NCBI GenBank assembly: GCA_016219875.1 | Contig: JACRJZ010000163.1 | Coordinates: 30,222 to 94,221, forward strand | Direction: 5' to 3' | From: Verrucomicrobiota bacterium | Lineage (GTDB): Bacteria > Verrucomicrobiota > Verrucomicrobiia > Limisphaerales > JACRJZ01 | Length of the DNA: 64,000 bases | In this document: in pieces, positions 25,292 to 34,939 of the stretch | Numbering within the stretch: position 1 is the stretch's first letter | Layout: every line of letters begins with the position of its first letter | Notes under the pieces: generated by a model | Databases searched by the model: none | What the model was told of the DNA's origin: nothing | The model's input: only the letters and a program-made list of their open reading frames with translations | Position numbers and translations under genes: made by a program

Positions 25292-25403
25292 AATTCACCT
25301 CAGATCGAATGTGGGGTGAATCTAGCCAAGCCGGGACCCGCCGGCAATGCCCGAAAATTCAGCTTGTTTTTCAGCAACAGAAGACGGATGAAAGGCACGT
25401 CAG

Positions 25404-25423
25404 CCTGCCCGAAGTCAGGCAGG
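25404..25423. repeat. Small hairpin (CCTGCC...GGCAGG) upstream of a secreted-protein gene
   Basis: Six-base arms with an 8-base loop lie 45 bases upstream of the ATG at 25469, inside the 177-base divergent gap. No T-run follows, so it is not called a terminator; it may be a repeat fragment or part of the mRNA leader. Confidence 0.4.
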
Positions 25424-25468
25424 TACCCGTCACGTAACCAACGCCAGAACTGAACCAGAGGATCACCA

Positions 25469-28411
25469 ATGAGAAACCTTCAAACTCTCCAAAGATGTCT
25501 GCTGCTCGCTGCGGCCGTTGCCTGCCCGGGGCTGGCCCATGCCGCCACCACGAACTGGGTCGCATTTTTTGACTACGGCGCTCGCGGAGCTGGGACCGCC
25601 CCGACCAACGTGCTGAGCTGGGCGGCCAACAACAACAACGTCGGAGGCTACCTGACCAACCAGTTCACCGGGGAACAACTGCCGGTGTTCTTGTGGATGA
25701 CTTCGGTCGGCAGTCCTGCCAACGCCAGTGGGCTCGATGCCTTGGTGGCTGGCACGCCTGCCTACAACATCTTCAACGGTTTCTGCGACTTGGCCTCGGG
25801 CGGCTGCGCCGCGTATATGAGCGCGGCGGGAATGACGAATTGGATCACGCTCAGCAACCTCAACGCCTCGATGACATACATCGTCATCGGAACCGTGAAC
25901 CGCAACAACTCTGCCTACACGGTGCGGCAGAACTTGGTCGAGCTGCTGGGAGCGGAAACGTTCACGCCCGCTCACACGGCGGGCGCTGCCGTCATTGCCA
26001 GGCCGGCGCCCAATCAGGTTGTCCTGGCTGGATACAACGCCAGTGGCGATTACGCGTCCTGGGCCGACATCGATCCCGGCGCGGACGGAGTGATTGAGTT
26101 CCGCAACTCCCGGTACAACTTCCAGACCGCGTACGCGCTGAGCGCCCTGCAGGTGATTGAGGTCAACCCTGGCCCCTGCACCAATCATATCGTGATCACG
26201 AACAACACCCCCGCCACTCTCCAGTTGTTGGAGCAACGGGCGTTCATCTTGTCGGTCGGGGCCTCGGGATGCATTGACGCGTATCAGTGGTACCAGGACG
26301 GCAATCCCATTCCCGGCGCCACGACTTCGAGCCACCAGGTGACCAACGCAATCGCCGGTCCCGGTGGAAGTTCAGGACAATACTGGGTGGTCCTGACCGG
26401 CCCCAACGAGCCGGGCGGAGTGCAAAGCGTCCACACGGCGGTGACCGTACTGGTGGACACTTTTCCGCCAACGGTCGTCGCGGTGCATGGTTCGCACCTC
26501 TTGAACCGTGTGCATGTCAGCTTCTCGGAGCCTCTTGATCTCACCACGGCTCAGGACGCGGCCAACTATGCCGTGTCCGGCGGTGCGGACACCGTGGGTG
26601 TCACCTCGGCCACCTTGGATTCCACGGGAACGAACATCGTTCTCGTCTTGGACGCGTCGCTCACGCTGGGCAATTCTTACGAACTCACCGTTTCGGGCGT
26701 GCAGGATCGTGCGCCAGCGCCCAATGCCATCGGCGAAACGGTCGTGCCTTTCCGCGCCTTTGTGCTCAGCCGTGGCTTCGCTTTGGAGCAACTTTACCTG
26801 AACATCGGGACCGGAACCACGGTCGCGGACCTGACGGGGCACCCGAATTATCCCAACTCTCCCGACCGCGTGAACTACAAGCCCACCTTGGAAGGTCCGA
26901 ACAATGCCTACGACCAGTATGGCACCCGCCTCTCCGGTTGGATCATGCCGCCGGCGAGCGGTGAATACGCGTTCTACTTCTGTTCGGATGACCAAGGCCA
27001 ACTCTCTCTCAGTGCCGACAACAGTCCGGCGAACCTGGCCCTGGTCGCCCGCGAGATCTCCAACAGTGGTGCCCGCAATTGGACCGGTCCGGGTGCCAAC
27101 GGCGATCGCGGCAATCCTCCATCGAATGTTTACACGAACACGCTGGCCGCGGGCCAAATGTATGCCTTTGAAGCCCTCGCTAAGGAGAACAGCGGTAGCG
27201 ACAACACCGGCGTGGCCTGGCGGATGCCCGGCCAGCCGGAGCCAGCCATCGGCTCGTCCGGCATTCCCGGCGCCTTCCTCTACTCGCTGGCCGACCCCAT
27301 GGGGGCCAGTGTCACCATCACTCAACAACCGGCCCATTTCGTGGCCGTCTATCGCGGCGCGGCTGCGCCCCAAACTGTCTTCCAAGATGATTTTGCCGAG
27401 AATAGCGGAGTGTACGCCGTCACGAACTATGGATCGCCCTCCGCGCCCTGGACCTACAACGAGATTCGCTATACTTGGTCTTGCCACGGCTCGAACACCT
27501 GCAACGGTCCCAATGCTTCCGGCCTGAACGTCCCGGCCATCCATTTGACCAACGGCGGCGGCGTGGTTCTGACCTTCGACCACCGTTACAGCTTCGAAGG
27601 CTTCCGACCCGGTGACGGCACACCCTGGGACGGCGGGCAAATCCGAGTGAGCGTGAATGGCGGCTCCTTCGCCACCGTGCCCGCCGCGAACTTCACGACC
27701 AACGGCTACGTCTATCACCTCGAAGGCAGCGTCATTGCCGCCCTGACGAACACTCCAGGATGGGCCTACGCCGCCTTCGTGGGTGAGTCGCCCGACTATG
27801 TCAACGGAACCTACATCACCAGCAAGGCCGCACTCGGCACCTTCAATCCGGGCGACGTGATCCAAATCCAATTCCTGGCCAGTTGGGACGATTGTTCCGA
27901 AGGACCGGAGCCGAACTGGGAAATTCGCGGCCTTCAAGTCACCGCGGGAGCTACGGTGCTGCCCACGGCGACTTTCTGGGTCGGTGCGCAATCGACCTAC
28001 TTGTCGCAACCCAACGCGAACATCGTCTATGTGTGGCAGCGCGACGACGGCGCTGGCTTCCAGGACATTCCAGGAGCGTACGGGCCGACCAACACCCTGA
28101 GCGCGGGGCTGGCAGACTACGGCGCGCTGTTCCGCTGCTTGGTTTACAGTCCAGCCGCGTCCGCCACTTCGTCCGTGGCCAGACTCACCGTGGTGTTGCC
28201 GCTGACTGTTTCTCAAGAAGCCGATCAGGTCACGATCTCGTGGCCGTTGCCAGGAACCCATTCGCGCCTGGACGAGGCGCCCGCGCTCGGGGCCAACCCA
28301 GCCTGGGCCGAAGTGCCGCCCAGTTCCTACCGCACGAACGCCACTTCCATCTACGTCACTGTGCCCGCGACGGGCAACCGCTTCTTCCAATTGCGCCGGG
28401 CGCAGGAGTGA
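25469..28411 (+). CDS. Secreted multidomain protein with PA14-like domain
   Basis: A 980-residue exported protein; signal peptide about 1-25 (MRNLQTLQRCLLLAAAVACP...). Residues about 27-233 form a domain with GTPAYNIFNGFCDL, AETFTPAHTAGA and SWADIDPGADGVIEF that also occurs in the 3,953-residue protein. Then come an Ig-like domain with ISVGASGCIDAYQWYQDGN-type pattern (about 240-330), an SbsA/Big_5-like domain (333-430, PTVVAVHGSHLLNRVHVSFS), a PA14-like domain (about 434-610, with SGWIMPPASGEYAFYFCSDD), a jelly-roll-like region (about 640-840) and another Ig-like domain followed by a C-terminal tail ISWPLPGT...RFFQLRRAQE. The PA14-like domain suggests carbohydrate binding at the surface. No catalytic residues were recognised. 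Confidence 0.75.
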   Translation: MRNLQTLQRCLLLAAAVACPGLAHAATTNWVAFFDYGARGAGTAPTNVLSWAANNNNVGGYLTNQFTGEQLPVFLWMTSVGSPANASGLDALVAGTPAYNIFNGFCDLASGGCAAYMSAAGMTNWITLSNLNASMTYIVIGTVNRNNSAYTVRQNLVELLGAETFTPAHTAGAAVIARPAPNQVVLAGYNASGDYASWADIDPGADGVIEFRNSRYNFQTAYALSALQVIEVNPGPCTNHIVITNNTPATLQLLEQRAFILSVGASGCIDAYQWYQDGNPIPGATTSSHQVTNAIAGPGGSSGQYWVVLTGPNEPGGVQSVHTAVTVLVDTFPPTVVAVHGSHLLNRVHVSFSEPLDLTTAQDAANYAVSGGADTVGVTSATLDSTGTNIVLVLDASLTLGNSYELTVSGVQDRAPAPNAIGETVVPFRAFVLSRGFALEQLYLNIGTGTTVADLTGHPNYPNSPDRVNYKPTLEGPNNAYDQYGTRLSGWIMPPASGEYAFYFCSDDQGQLSLSADNSPANLALVAREISNSGARNWTGPGANGDRGNPPSNVYTNTLAAGQMYAFEALAKENSGSDNTGVAWRMPGQPEPAIGSSGIPGAFLYSLADPMGASVTITQQPAHFVAVYRGAAAPQTVFQDDFAENSGVYAVTNYGSPSAPWTYNEIRYTWSCHGSNTCNGPNASGLNVPAIHLTNGGGVVLTFDHRYSFEGFRPGDGTPWDGGQIRVSVNGGSFATVPAANFTTNGYVYHLEGSVIAALTNTPGWAYAAFVGESPDYVNGTYITSKAALGTFNPGDVIQIQFLASWDDCSEGPEPNWEIRGLQVTAGATVLPTATFWVGAQSTYLSQPNANIVYVWQRDDGAGFQDIPGAYGPTNTLSAGLADYGALFRCLVYSPAASATSSVARLTVVLPLTVSQEADQVTISWPLPGTHSRLDEAPALGANPAWAEVPPSSYRTNATSIYVTVPATGNRFFQLRRAQE

Positions 28412-28537
28412 CGCGGGACGTGGCGCAGCAGGCTTGCCCCGAGCTCCGCAGCAACTCCCGCATACGGAGTTCGCGGGTGCAGGCTTCAAACTTCGAACCT
28501 CACCAGGCGCAAATTGGTTGTCGCGCTCCGCAACCAG

Positions 28538-28677
28538 TTACACCGCGCAACGGTAATTCAGTTTCTCGTCCTTCGGCACCGCCTCAAGGATGCGCCGAGG
28601 GATGTCGGCGGCGGTCGCGGATTTGCTTTGGGCGGCGAAGTCCGTGATGAAACGGTGGCGGCAGCTCGGCGCCGACA
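28538..28677 (-). pseudogene. Remnant of a second moxR 3' end
   Basis: Read on the minus strand, this stretch encodes RHRFITDFAAQSKSATAADI then PRRILEAVPKDEKLN before a stop at 28538-28540. It closely matches the last residues of the MoxR protein at 29454 (RHRLILNFAAQSESVTADDI then TRRILEAVPKDEMLK). No upstream coding part is present: the similarity ends just before the brnA stop at 28690. It is therefore a truncated paralogue or duplication, not a functional gene. Confidence 0.8.
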
Positions 28678-28689
28678 CATGGACCATGC

Positions 28690-28935
28690 TCAGGCCGCCT
28701 GCCTTTCGCTCGCCAATCGCTCGGCCAGCCAGATTTTCAGCAGGCTCTGGTACGGCACGTCCCGTTTGTTGGCGGTGGCTTTGAGTTGGTCAAGCATATC
28801 GCTGGGCAGACGGAGGGAGATGGTCTTGGTGGGGGGCTTCAGATTCGGAAAGACCACGCGCTGGGCTTTGGTAATGTCGAACTCAGCCGCTTCTTCCGGC
28901 TTCATGTCTGGCACGTACGTTCTATTTTTGGGCAT
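28690..28935 (-). CDS. brnA: BrnA-like antitoxin
   Basis: An 81-residue protein. Its C-terminal half (TISLRLPSDMLDQLKATANK, then RDVPYQSLLKIWLAERL) is a ribbon-helix-helix-like DNA-binding module as in BrnA antitoxins, and the N-terminal half (PEEAAEFDITKAQRVVFPNL) would wrap the toxin. It overlaps the toxin gene by 14 bases downstream, the usual brnT-brnA order. BrnA neutralises the BrnT ribonuclease and represses the operon in the characterised Brucella system. The symbol follows family logic and position. Confidence 0.8.
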   Translation of the reverse strand: MPKNRTYVPDMKPEEAAEFDITKAQRVVFPNLKPPTKTISLRLPSDMLDQLKATANKRDVPYQSLLKIWLAERLASERQAA

Positions 28936-29218
28936 AGATGCTTCTTTCCTTCCGGCTCATCGGGCGGGCCGAGATGACGCGGATCCTGTCGCCGCGCATG
29001 GTGAAGGCCACCTGAAGCAAACGTTCCGCGTTGCTCTTGCCCCAAGTGCAGAAGCGTTGCTCAGCCTCCGAATGCTGCGGGTCGCCCAAGACGACCAGCG
29101 GTTGGTTGCGGAACACTTCTTCCGCCTCCGCCGGGCTGACATGATGCTTGGTGGCCCTCTTGGTTTCATTGCCCGCGTCCCACTCGAAACCGGAATACTG
29201 TGACGGATCAAACGTCAT
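28922..29218 (-). CDS. brnT: BrnT-family toxin ribonuclease
   Basis: A 98-residue protein with the BrnT layout: FEWDAGNETKRATKHHVSPA, AEEVFRNQPLVVLGD, RFCTWGKSNAERLLQVAF, RVISARPMSRKERSIYAQK. The Trp-Asp near the N-terminus, the Lys-His region, and the terminal R-x-M-x-x-K-E-R segment are the conserved family positions thought to form the RNase active site. Expressed alone, BrnT blocks translation by cutting RNA. The pair lies between moxR and a moxR remnant, so it may have been inserted into or next to that operon. Confidence 0.85.
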   Translation of the reverse strand: MTFDPSQYSGFEWDAGNETKRATKHHVSPAEAEEVFRNQPLVVLGDPQHSEAEQRFCTWGKSNAERLLQVAFTMRGDRIRVISARPMSRKERSIYAQK

Positions 29219-29284
29219 CGCGGGGAAGCGTATGGCATAGCCACATACAGATCAACGCCGGGCCGGCGTCTCCAGCGCCCCACT

Positions 29285-29433
29285 GCCGTTGAATTAAGCA
29301 ACGGCGGTAGGCTCTTCATCGTAATCATAATCTTACTCTTACTCGCTGAAGTGCTGGGGAGATTAAGATTACGAGCAAGATCAAGAGCAGGAACCTGTCG
29401 GCTTGGTTGTGCCGCTGGCCTTAATTCAACGGC
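29285..29433. repeat. Inverted repeat with perfect 14-base outer arms
   Basis: GCCGTTGAATTAAG at 29285-29298 is exactly inverted at 29420-29433. Inside it a second imperfect pair (gtaatcataatcttactctt at about 29321 and its complement-like gattaagattacgagcaaga at about 29361) makes a long AT-rich hairpin. It fills most of the 235-base gap between brnT and moxR. Confidence 0.8.
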
Positions 29434-29453
29434 GATGCCCCAGCGTCGCCCCG

Positions 29454-30494
29454 CTACTTCAACATCTCATCCTTCGGCACCGCCTCGAGAATGCGCCGCG
29501 TGATGTCGTCCGCCGTCACGGATTCGCTCTGGGCAGCGAAGTTCAAGATGAGGCGATGGCGGAAGATGGGCAGCGCCACCGCCGCCACATCGTCGCAGCT
29601 TACGTAGAACTGGCCGGTGAGCATGGCGCGGGCTTTGGCGGCGAGGATGAGGTTCAACCCGGCGCGCGGGCCGGCACCCCAGGTGAGCCATTTCTTGCAG
29701 AAGTCCGCGGCCTCGGGCGATTGCGGGCGGGTGACGCGGACGAGTTTTTCCGCGTAGGCATAGACGTGTTCGGCCACGGGCATGCGGCGGACGATTTGTT
29801 GGAGGTCCAGGATTTCCTCCGCGGTTAGCACCGGCTCGGGTTTGCCGGACGGCACGCCGGTGGCCATTTTCATAATGGCCATTTCCTCCGCGTCGCTCGG
29901 GTAGTCCACGTAGATCATGAACATGAAACGGTCGAGCTGCGCTTCGGGGAGCGGGTAGGTGCCTTCCTGTTCGATGGGGTTTTGCGTGGCGAGCACAAAG
30001 AACGGGTCGGGCAGCGGATTGTCCACGCCGCCGACGGAGACCTTGCGCTCCTGCATGGATTCGAGCATTGCGGCCTGGGTCTTCGGCGGGGTGCGGTTTA
30101 TTTCGTCGGCGAGGATGATGTTGGCGAAGATGGGGCCTTTGAGGAATTTGAACGTGCGCTCGTTGGTGCCAGGGTTCTGGTAAATGACCTCGGTGCCCGT
30201 GATGTCGCTGGGCATCAGGTCGGGGGTGAACTGGATGCGCTTGAAGGAGAGATGCAGTGTCTGCGCCAGCGTGGAAACGAGAAGCGTCTTGGCCAATCCC
30301 GGCACACCTACCAGCAGCGCGTGGCTGCGGGTGAAGACGGCGATGAGGACTTGGTCGATCGGGTCGTCCATGCCGACGATGACTTTGGCCAGCTCGGCGC
30401 GGATCGCGAGCGCGCTGCGCTTGAGTTGATCGACGGCCTTGAGATCGGCGTCGGTGGTGAGGTTGGGTTCGACTTGAGAGTGGGTCGTGCTCAT
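29454..30494 (-). CDS. MoxR-family AAA+ ATPase
   Basis: A 346-residue cytoplasmic ATPase. Walker A is GVPGLAKT (residues 63-70), Walker B is NIILADEINR (about 125-134), followed by PPKTQAAMLESMQERKVSVG, sensor 1 ATQNPIEQEGTYPLPEAQLD and a lid domain. MoxR proteins act as chaperone-like regulators of cell-envelope, stress or metalloenzyme systems and are normally followed by DUF58 and VWA genes. Here the next downstream features are a repeat, brnTA and a moxR remnant, so the usual operon partners are missing from this locus. The gene may act alone, or the partners lie elsewhere. Confidence 0.92.
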   Translation of the reverse strand: MSTTHSQVEPNLTTDADLKAVDQLKRSALAIRAELAKVIVGMDDPIDQVLIAVFTRSHALLVGVPGLAKTLLVSTLAQTLHLSFKRIQFTPDLMPSDITGTEVIYQNPGTNERTFKFLKGPIFANIILADEINRTPPKTQAAMLESMQERKVSVGGVDNPLPDPFFVLATQNPIEQEGTYPLPEAQLDRFMFMIYVDYPSDAEEMAIMKMATGVPSGKPEPVLTAEEILDLQQIVRRMPVAEHVYAYAEKLVRVTRPQSPEAADFCKKWLTWGAGPRAGLNLILAAKARAMLTGQFYVSCDDVAAVALPIFRHRLILNFAAQSESVTADDITRRILEAVPKDEMLK

Positions 30495-30623
30495 TCAGCA
30501 AAGGATGGTGGGGTGCGGCAATCAAGCGTTGGAGCGGCAAGGCGTCACGGCGAAGCACTGTGCCGCCAGATCGCGCTCAAAAACTGCTAGGCCCAGGAGG
30601 AATCGTGGCTTAAACATGGGCGC

Positions 30624-32462
30624 ATGTTAACCCGAAGACGATTTGGTGTCAGCCTGGTTTCTTTGGCGGGGCTGAGTTGTGCCATTGGTCCTGAAGTGCT
30701 CTTCGCAGCGGGCGAAGGAAAAGACCGGCTCTCGGTTTCACAGCGGCGTTCGCTGTTGGCCGCTCTGGCGAAGGAAGACGAGAACTACGACCCGGCGGTG
30801 GGCATGTTGCGGGCGCGCGGCACCGGTGGTCCCGGCTACCACACAACAGTCAAATCCGGCGTCGTCCATTCCACCCGCTCGGCACTCACCTACGCCGCGG
30901 CCTTGCTCGACAGCGGCGAAGAAGCCCGGCTCCAGCGGGCGAAGGACATTTTGCGCACGGTGATCGCCTTGCAGGACCAGAATCCCCAAAGCAAGACCTA
31001 CGGCATCTGGTCGTGGTATCTGGAGGAGCCGCTGGCGAAGATGTCGCCGCCCGACTGGAACTGGGCAGACTTCTGCGGCGTGCAATTGCTGGCGGCGTGG
31101 ATCGGGCATCACGACCGCTTGGGGGAGGAACTCGCCGGACGCGTGCGTGAGGCCATCCAACACGCCGCGCGCTCCATCGAACGGCGCAACGTGCAGCCCG
31201 GCTACACCAACATCGCGGTCATGGGCACCTACGGGACGCTGGTGGCCGCGCAGGAGTTCGGGCTGGAAGACTTGCGGGACTACGCGCGCACACGCCTCAG
31301 GAACCTCCACGCGCACACGATGGCGCAAGGCTCCTTCAGCGAATTCAACAGCCCGACCTATTCCGTCGTCCTGCTGGCGGAACTCTCTCGGATGTTGCTG
31401 CACGTGCGCGTTGGGGAGGACCGCAAGTTCATCCGCGAACTACACGACTTGGCGTGGAAGCACGTCGCCACGCACTTCCACGCACCGACGCGCCAATGGG
31501 CCGGCCCGCACAGCCGCTGCTACGAAACCGATTTGCACAAGCACCGCCAGACCCTGGCGTTTCTCGACGCTGCGACCGGAAGGAAGGCACGGTTAATCGA
31601 GGAAGACACTTTGCCGCTGGGTCTGGACGCGTATCGACTGCCGTTGGAATGCCCCCCGGAACTGGTGCCGTTGTTCTGCGAACTGCCTGCGCCGCGTCAA
31701 GTGGTGGAAACCTTCCTCGGCGGCAAGACGCCCGTGATCGGCACGACCTGGTTGCATCCGCGTTTCACTTTGGGCAGCGTGAACCGCGGGCATTTCTGGA
31801 ACCAGATGCGCGCCTTGCTCGCCTATTGGGGCACGCCGGAGAAGTCCACTTACCTTCGGGTGCGATTCTTGCACGACGACTACGACTTCTGCTCGGCGCT
31901 CTTGTTCACGGCCCAGCACGAGGGTTGCGGGCTGGCAACGATGGTGTTCGCCACGGATCACGGCGACACGCATCCCGGGTTGGACCCGCTGAAGAATGGC
32001 GTGATCGAGGCGAGAGATCTTCGGCTCCGCTTTGAACTGAACGGCGGCTCGTCCACGCTCGAAGTGGTGTTGCCGAAGTCAGCGACCGAGCCAGTGCGCA
32101 TTCAGGATCGCGGCCTGACCGTGCGGCTGCATCGGATTGGAGATTCCTTCGATGGCAGCCGCGTTCGCTGGGAACTCGGCGAGAGCCAGCCAGCCCGATT
32201 CGTGGATGCGGTCTTTCACTCTGGCGAAAAGAAACGGTTCGATCTGAAGGCGTGCCGCGAAGCGTTTGTCAGTTTCGCGCTGGAAATCCTGCCGCCGGGA
32301 GAAAGCCCGGCGCAGGCGGAGCCGCGCCTGACGACCGCGAACGGCCGCGCCAGCAGTGAGTGGAAGACCGCAAGGAGGACGTTGCGCGTGGAAACGCCGG
32401 TGAAACCAGGGCCGCGCGGTGCGCGCAACGGCGAGGCGGTTGTAGCGGTCACGGCAGGATGA
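30624..32462 (+). CDS. Exported protein with likely alpha/alpha-toroid fold (polysaccharide lyase-like)
   Basis: A 612-residue protein with a Tat-like signal: TRRRFGVSLVSLAGLSCA near the N-terminus has consecutive arginines followed by a hydrophobic stretch. The body has repeated helices and motifs such as WNWADFCGVQLLAAWIG, NVQPGYTNIAVMGTYGTLVA and MAQGSFSEFNSPTYSVVLLA, followed by WAGPHSRCYETDLHKHRQTL and a C-terminal beta-rich part. This resembles (alpha/alpha)-toroid polysaccharide lyases or heparinase-like proteins, but I cannot assign a family or substrate. An SD-like AGGAGG lies about 25 bases upstream, longer than ideal. Confidence 0.6.
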   Translation: MLTRRRFGVSLVSLAGLSCAIGPEVLFAAGEGKDRLSVSQRRSLLAALAKEDENYDPAVGMLRARGTGGPGYHTTVKSGVVHSTRSALTYAAALLDSGEEARLQRAKDILRTVIALQDQNPQSKTYGIWSWYLEEPLAKMSPPDWNWADFCGVQLLAAWIGHHDRLGEELAGRVREAIQHAARSIERRNVQPGYTNIAVMGTYGTLVAAQEFGLEDLRDYARTRLRNLHAHTMAQGSFSEFNSPTYSVVLLAELSRMLLHVRVGEDRKFIRELHDLAWKHVATHFHAPTRQWAGPHSRCYETDLHKHRQTLAFLDAATGRKARLIEEDTLPLGLDAYRLPLECPPELVPLFCELPAPRQVVETFLGGKTPVIGTTWLHPRFTLGSVNRGHFWNQMRALLAYWGTPEKSTYLRVRFLHDDYDFCSALLFTAQHEGCGLATMVFATDHGDTHPGLDPLKNGVIEARDLRLRFELNGGSSTLEVVLPKSATEPVRIQDRGLTVRLHRIGDSFDGSRVRWELGESQPARFVDAVFHSGEKKRFDLKACREAFVSFALEILPPGESPAQAEPRLTTANGRASSEWKTARRTLRVETPVKPGPRGARNGEAVVAVTAG

Positions 32463-32486
32463 CGGTCGAGGTGCAGCCAGAATCCT

Positions 32487-32551
32487 GTAGCAGCCGACGT
32501 GAGGAGGCTCAAACTCCAAAGAAATCGGAGCCTCCTCACGTCGGCTGCTAC
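32487..32551. repeat. Inverted repeat of the GTAGCAGCCGACGTGAGGAG family, compact copy
   Basis: Perfect 24-base arms at 32487-32510 and 32528-32551 enclose a 17-base loop. It sits between two secreted-protein genes in a 160-base gap. Flanks ending in tttgaaa after the right arm are shared with the other copies. Confidence 0.92.
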
Positions 32552-32622
32552 GGTTTGAAAGCAGCTCTTCCGTCTCCCAGTTTTGGCTGGCCGTTGCTTG
32601 GCGGGATGCTTCAATCGCCGCC

Positions 32623-34902
32623 ATGAAATCCGGTTGCCCTCTCTCGTTCGCCCTGCTCTGCGGACTGCTGCTCACATCTAGTGTCGGTCACAGCCAATCC
32701 TCTGCCGCGTCTCCTCTCGTGACGCCCTACGCCCAGAAAGGACGGCTCGAAATCCACGGCGTCTCTCTCAGCGCGCCGACGCTGCCGCGCTTCAGCAGAC
32801 TGGACGCGACCGTCGATCTCTCGGCCACGTTCGACAACCCGTTCGACCCCGCTGACATCGCCCTCGACGCGCGTGTGACGGCGCCGTCAGGCAAGACAGT
32901 GACCGTCCCCGGCTTCCTATACCGGCCCTTCCAGCGCGAATTGAAAGACGGCCGCGAAGTGCTGACGTCTGCCGAAGCCCCGTCTTGGCGGGTTCGGTTT
33001 GCGCCGGCGGAACTCGGCGAGCACAGCCTTGTCGTCCACGTGAAGGATCGTTCCGGCACCGCGCAGTCGAAGTCAGTTCAGTTCACCGTGACGGCTTCCG
33101 CCTCGCCCGGCTTCGCGAGAGTCAGCCGCCGCGATCCTCGCTACTTCGACTTCGACAACGGCCACTCCTTCTTCCCCATCGGTGCCAATGTCTGCTGGGC
33201 CTACAACCGCGGAACGTTCGACTATGACGAGTGGTTCGGTCGCTACGCTGAGTCCGGCTGCAACTTCGGGCGGCTTTGGCTCTCGCCCAATTGGACCACG
33301 TTCGCTTTGGAGCGGGCTGGCAAGCGCGCGGACGGTCTGGGCATGGGGCAATTCGATCTGGGCAACGCCTGGCGGATTGACCGCGTGCTCGAACTGGCCA
33401 CCGAGCGCGGCCTTTACCTCAAGCTCTGCATCGACTCCTACAACATCCTCCGGCAGCGCGACGGCTACCCGCAGTGGGACAACACCCCGCACAACGCGGT
33501 CCACGGTGGTCCGTTGCAGCGCCCGACGGATTTTTGGACGGACTCCGCGATGGACAAGTTCTATCGCGACAAGCTTCGCTACCTCGTGGCGCGCTACGGG
33601 GCGTTCACGCACGTCTTCGCCTGGGAATTCTGGAACGAAGTCGATATCACCACCGGCTACAAGACGGAGCCGGCCCGCGCCTGGCACGAGCGCATGGCCC
33701 GCGAACTGCGCGCGCTCGACCCTTGGCAGCACCTCATCACGACCAGCTTCGCGAATACGCCGGGCGATCCGGTCATCGACCGCTTGCCGGAGATGGACTA
33801 CATGCAGACGCACCACTACGGCAGCGCCGACTTGTGCGCGACCATCGCCAAGGCCAACGCGCAGAAAGCGGCCTTCGGCAAGCCACACTACATCGGCGAA
33901 ATCGGTGCCGACGCTGGCGGGCCGCGCGAGAAGGACGATCCGAAAGGCTACCAAGTTCACGACGCCATCTGGGTTTCGACCGTCACCGGCGGAGCCGGCT
34001 GCGCGCAATCGTGGTGGTGGGACAACTTGATTCATCCGAAGAACCTCTATCCGCTCTTTCCGCCGCTGGCGAAGTTCATCAAGGATATTGACTGGCCGGC
34101 GGAAAACTTCCGCACCAACTCGCCACGCGTCGAATGGCAGGCGCGGCCGGACCCGCTGCCTCGCCAGGATTTGTTCCTGGAGAGAGGGCCAACGAGTTGG
34201 GAGAAAAGCGAGTTCAACCAGCCGCGCCGCGTTCAAGTCACACGCACTGGCGCGACTGGGCAATTGCCGCTCGCGGGCCTCCAGCACGGCTTGGGCGGCC
34301 ATCGCGACAAACACAATCCGGTGACCTTCGAGACAGACCTGCCGTGGGCGACGCGCTTCGAGGTCATTGTCGGAGACGTGTCGGGCTACGGCGGCGCGAA
34401 GCTCAAGGCGCTGCTCGACGGAGCGGTGGCGCTGGAGAAGGATTTCGCCGACCCGGACGGCGGCGACAATACCCGGACCCTCAAGCAGTACGCCGGCGCC
34501 TACGGCATCGAAATCCCCGCCGGCAAGCACACCCTCGTCGTCGAGAACATGGGCGCGGACTGGTTCATGGCCAGCTACCGTTTCCGCGATGCGATCGAGG
34601 CAGCGCGTCCGCCGGTCCTGGCTTGGGGCCTTGTGGGAAGCAAGACCGCGCTCGCCTGGGCGCGCGTCGAAGGCCGGACGTGGCAGCACGTTTGTGCGCT
34701 GAAGGAAAATGTCCCGCCCGCGCCGCCGACAGTGCTCACGCTATCCGGCTTGGCGGCGGGGTGCTGGCAAGTGGAAGTGTGGGACACCTGGACGGGCGAA
34801 ATTCGTGACCGGCAGGAGGTGGCCGTTTCCGCATCCGGCGAAGCGCAGGTGAAATTGCCGCAACTGGAGCACGACGCGGCGGTGCGATGGCGGAGGCAGT
34901 GA
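32623..34902 (+). CDS. Secreted GH5-like glycoside hydrolase with N-terminal DUF5060
   Basis: A 759-residue exported protein; signal peptide 1-25 (MKSGCPLSFALLCGLLLTSS...). DUF5060 spans about 35-150. The TIM-barrel (about 170-490) contains FFPIGANVCWAYNRGTFDYD, NFGRLWLSPNWTTFAL, FAWEFWNEVD with E339 as the likely acid/base and YIGEIGAD with E426 as the likely nucleophile, which are the two catalytic glutamates of clan GH-A. QSWWWDNLIHPKNLYPL closes the barrel. A C-terminal beta domain (about 530-759) is probably carbohydrate-binding or structural. The enzyme likely cleaves a plant or microbial beta-glycan outside the cell; the exact substrate is not evident. Confidence 0.8.
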   Translation: MKSGCPLSFALLCGLLLTSSVGHSQSSAASPLVTPYAQKGRLEIHGVSLSAPTLPRFSRLDATVDLSATFDNPFDPADIALDARVTAPSGKTVTVPGFLYRPFQRELKDGREVLTSAEAPSWRVRFAPAELGEHSLVVHVKDRSGTAQSKSVQFTVTASASPGFARVSRRDPRYFDFDNGHSFFPIGANVCWAYNRGTFDYDEWFGRYAESGCNFGRLWLSPNWTTFALERAGKRADGLGMGQFDLGNAWRIDRVLELATERGLYLKLCIDSYNILRQRDGYPQWDNTPHNAVHGGPLQRPTDFWTDSAMDKFYRDKLRYLVARYGAFTHVFAWEFWNEVDITTGYKTEPARAWHERMARELRALDPWQHLITTSFANTPGDPVIDRLPEMDYMQTHHYGSADLCATIAKANAQKAAFGKPHYIGEIGADAGGPREKDDPKGYQVHDAIWVSTVTGGAGCAQSWWWDNLIHPKNLYPLFPPLAKFIKDIDWPAENFRTNSPRVEWQARPDPLPRQDLFLERGPTSWEKSEFNQPRRVQVTRTGATGQLPLAGLQHGLGGHRDKHNPVTFETDLPWATRFEVIVGDVSGYGGAKLKALLDGAVALEKDFADPDGGDNTRTLKQYAGAYGIEIPAGKHTLVVENMGADWFMASYRFRDAIEAARPPVLAWGLVGSKTALAWARVEGRTWQHVCALKENVPPAPPTVLTLSGLAAGCWQVEVWDTWTGEIRDRQEVAVSASGEAQVKLPQLEHDAAVRWRRQ

Positions 34903-34939
34903 ACCTCAAGACTCATGATCCCGTGGAAATAACGTGGCC

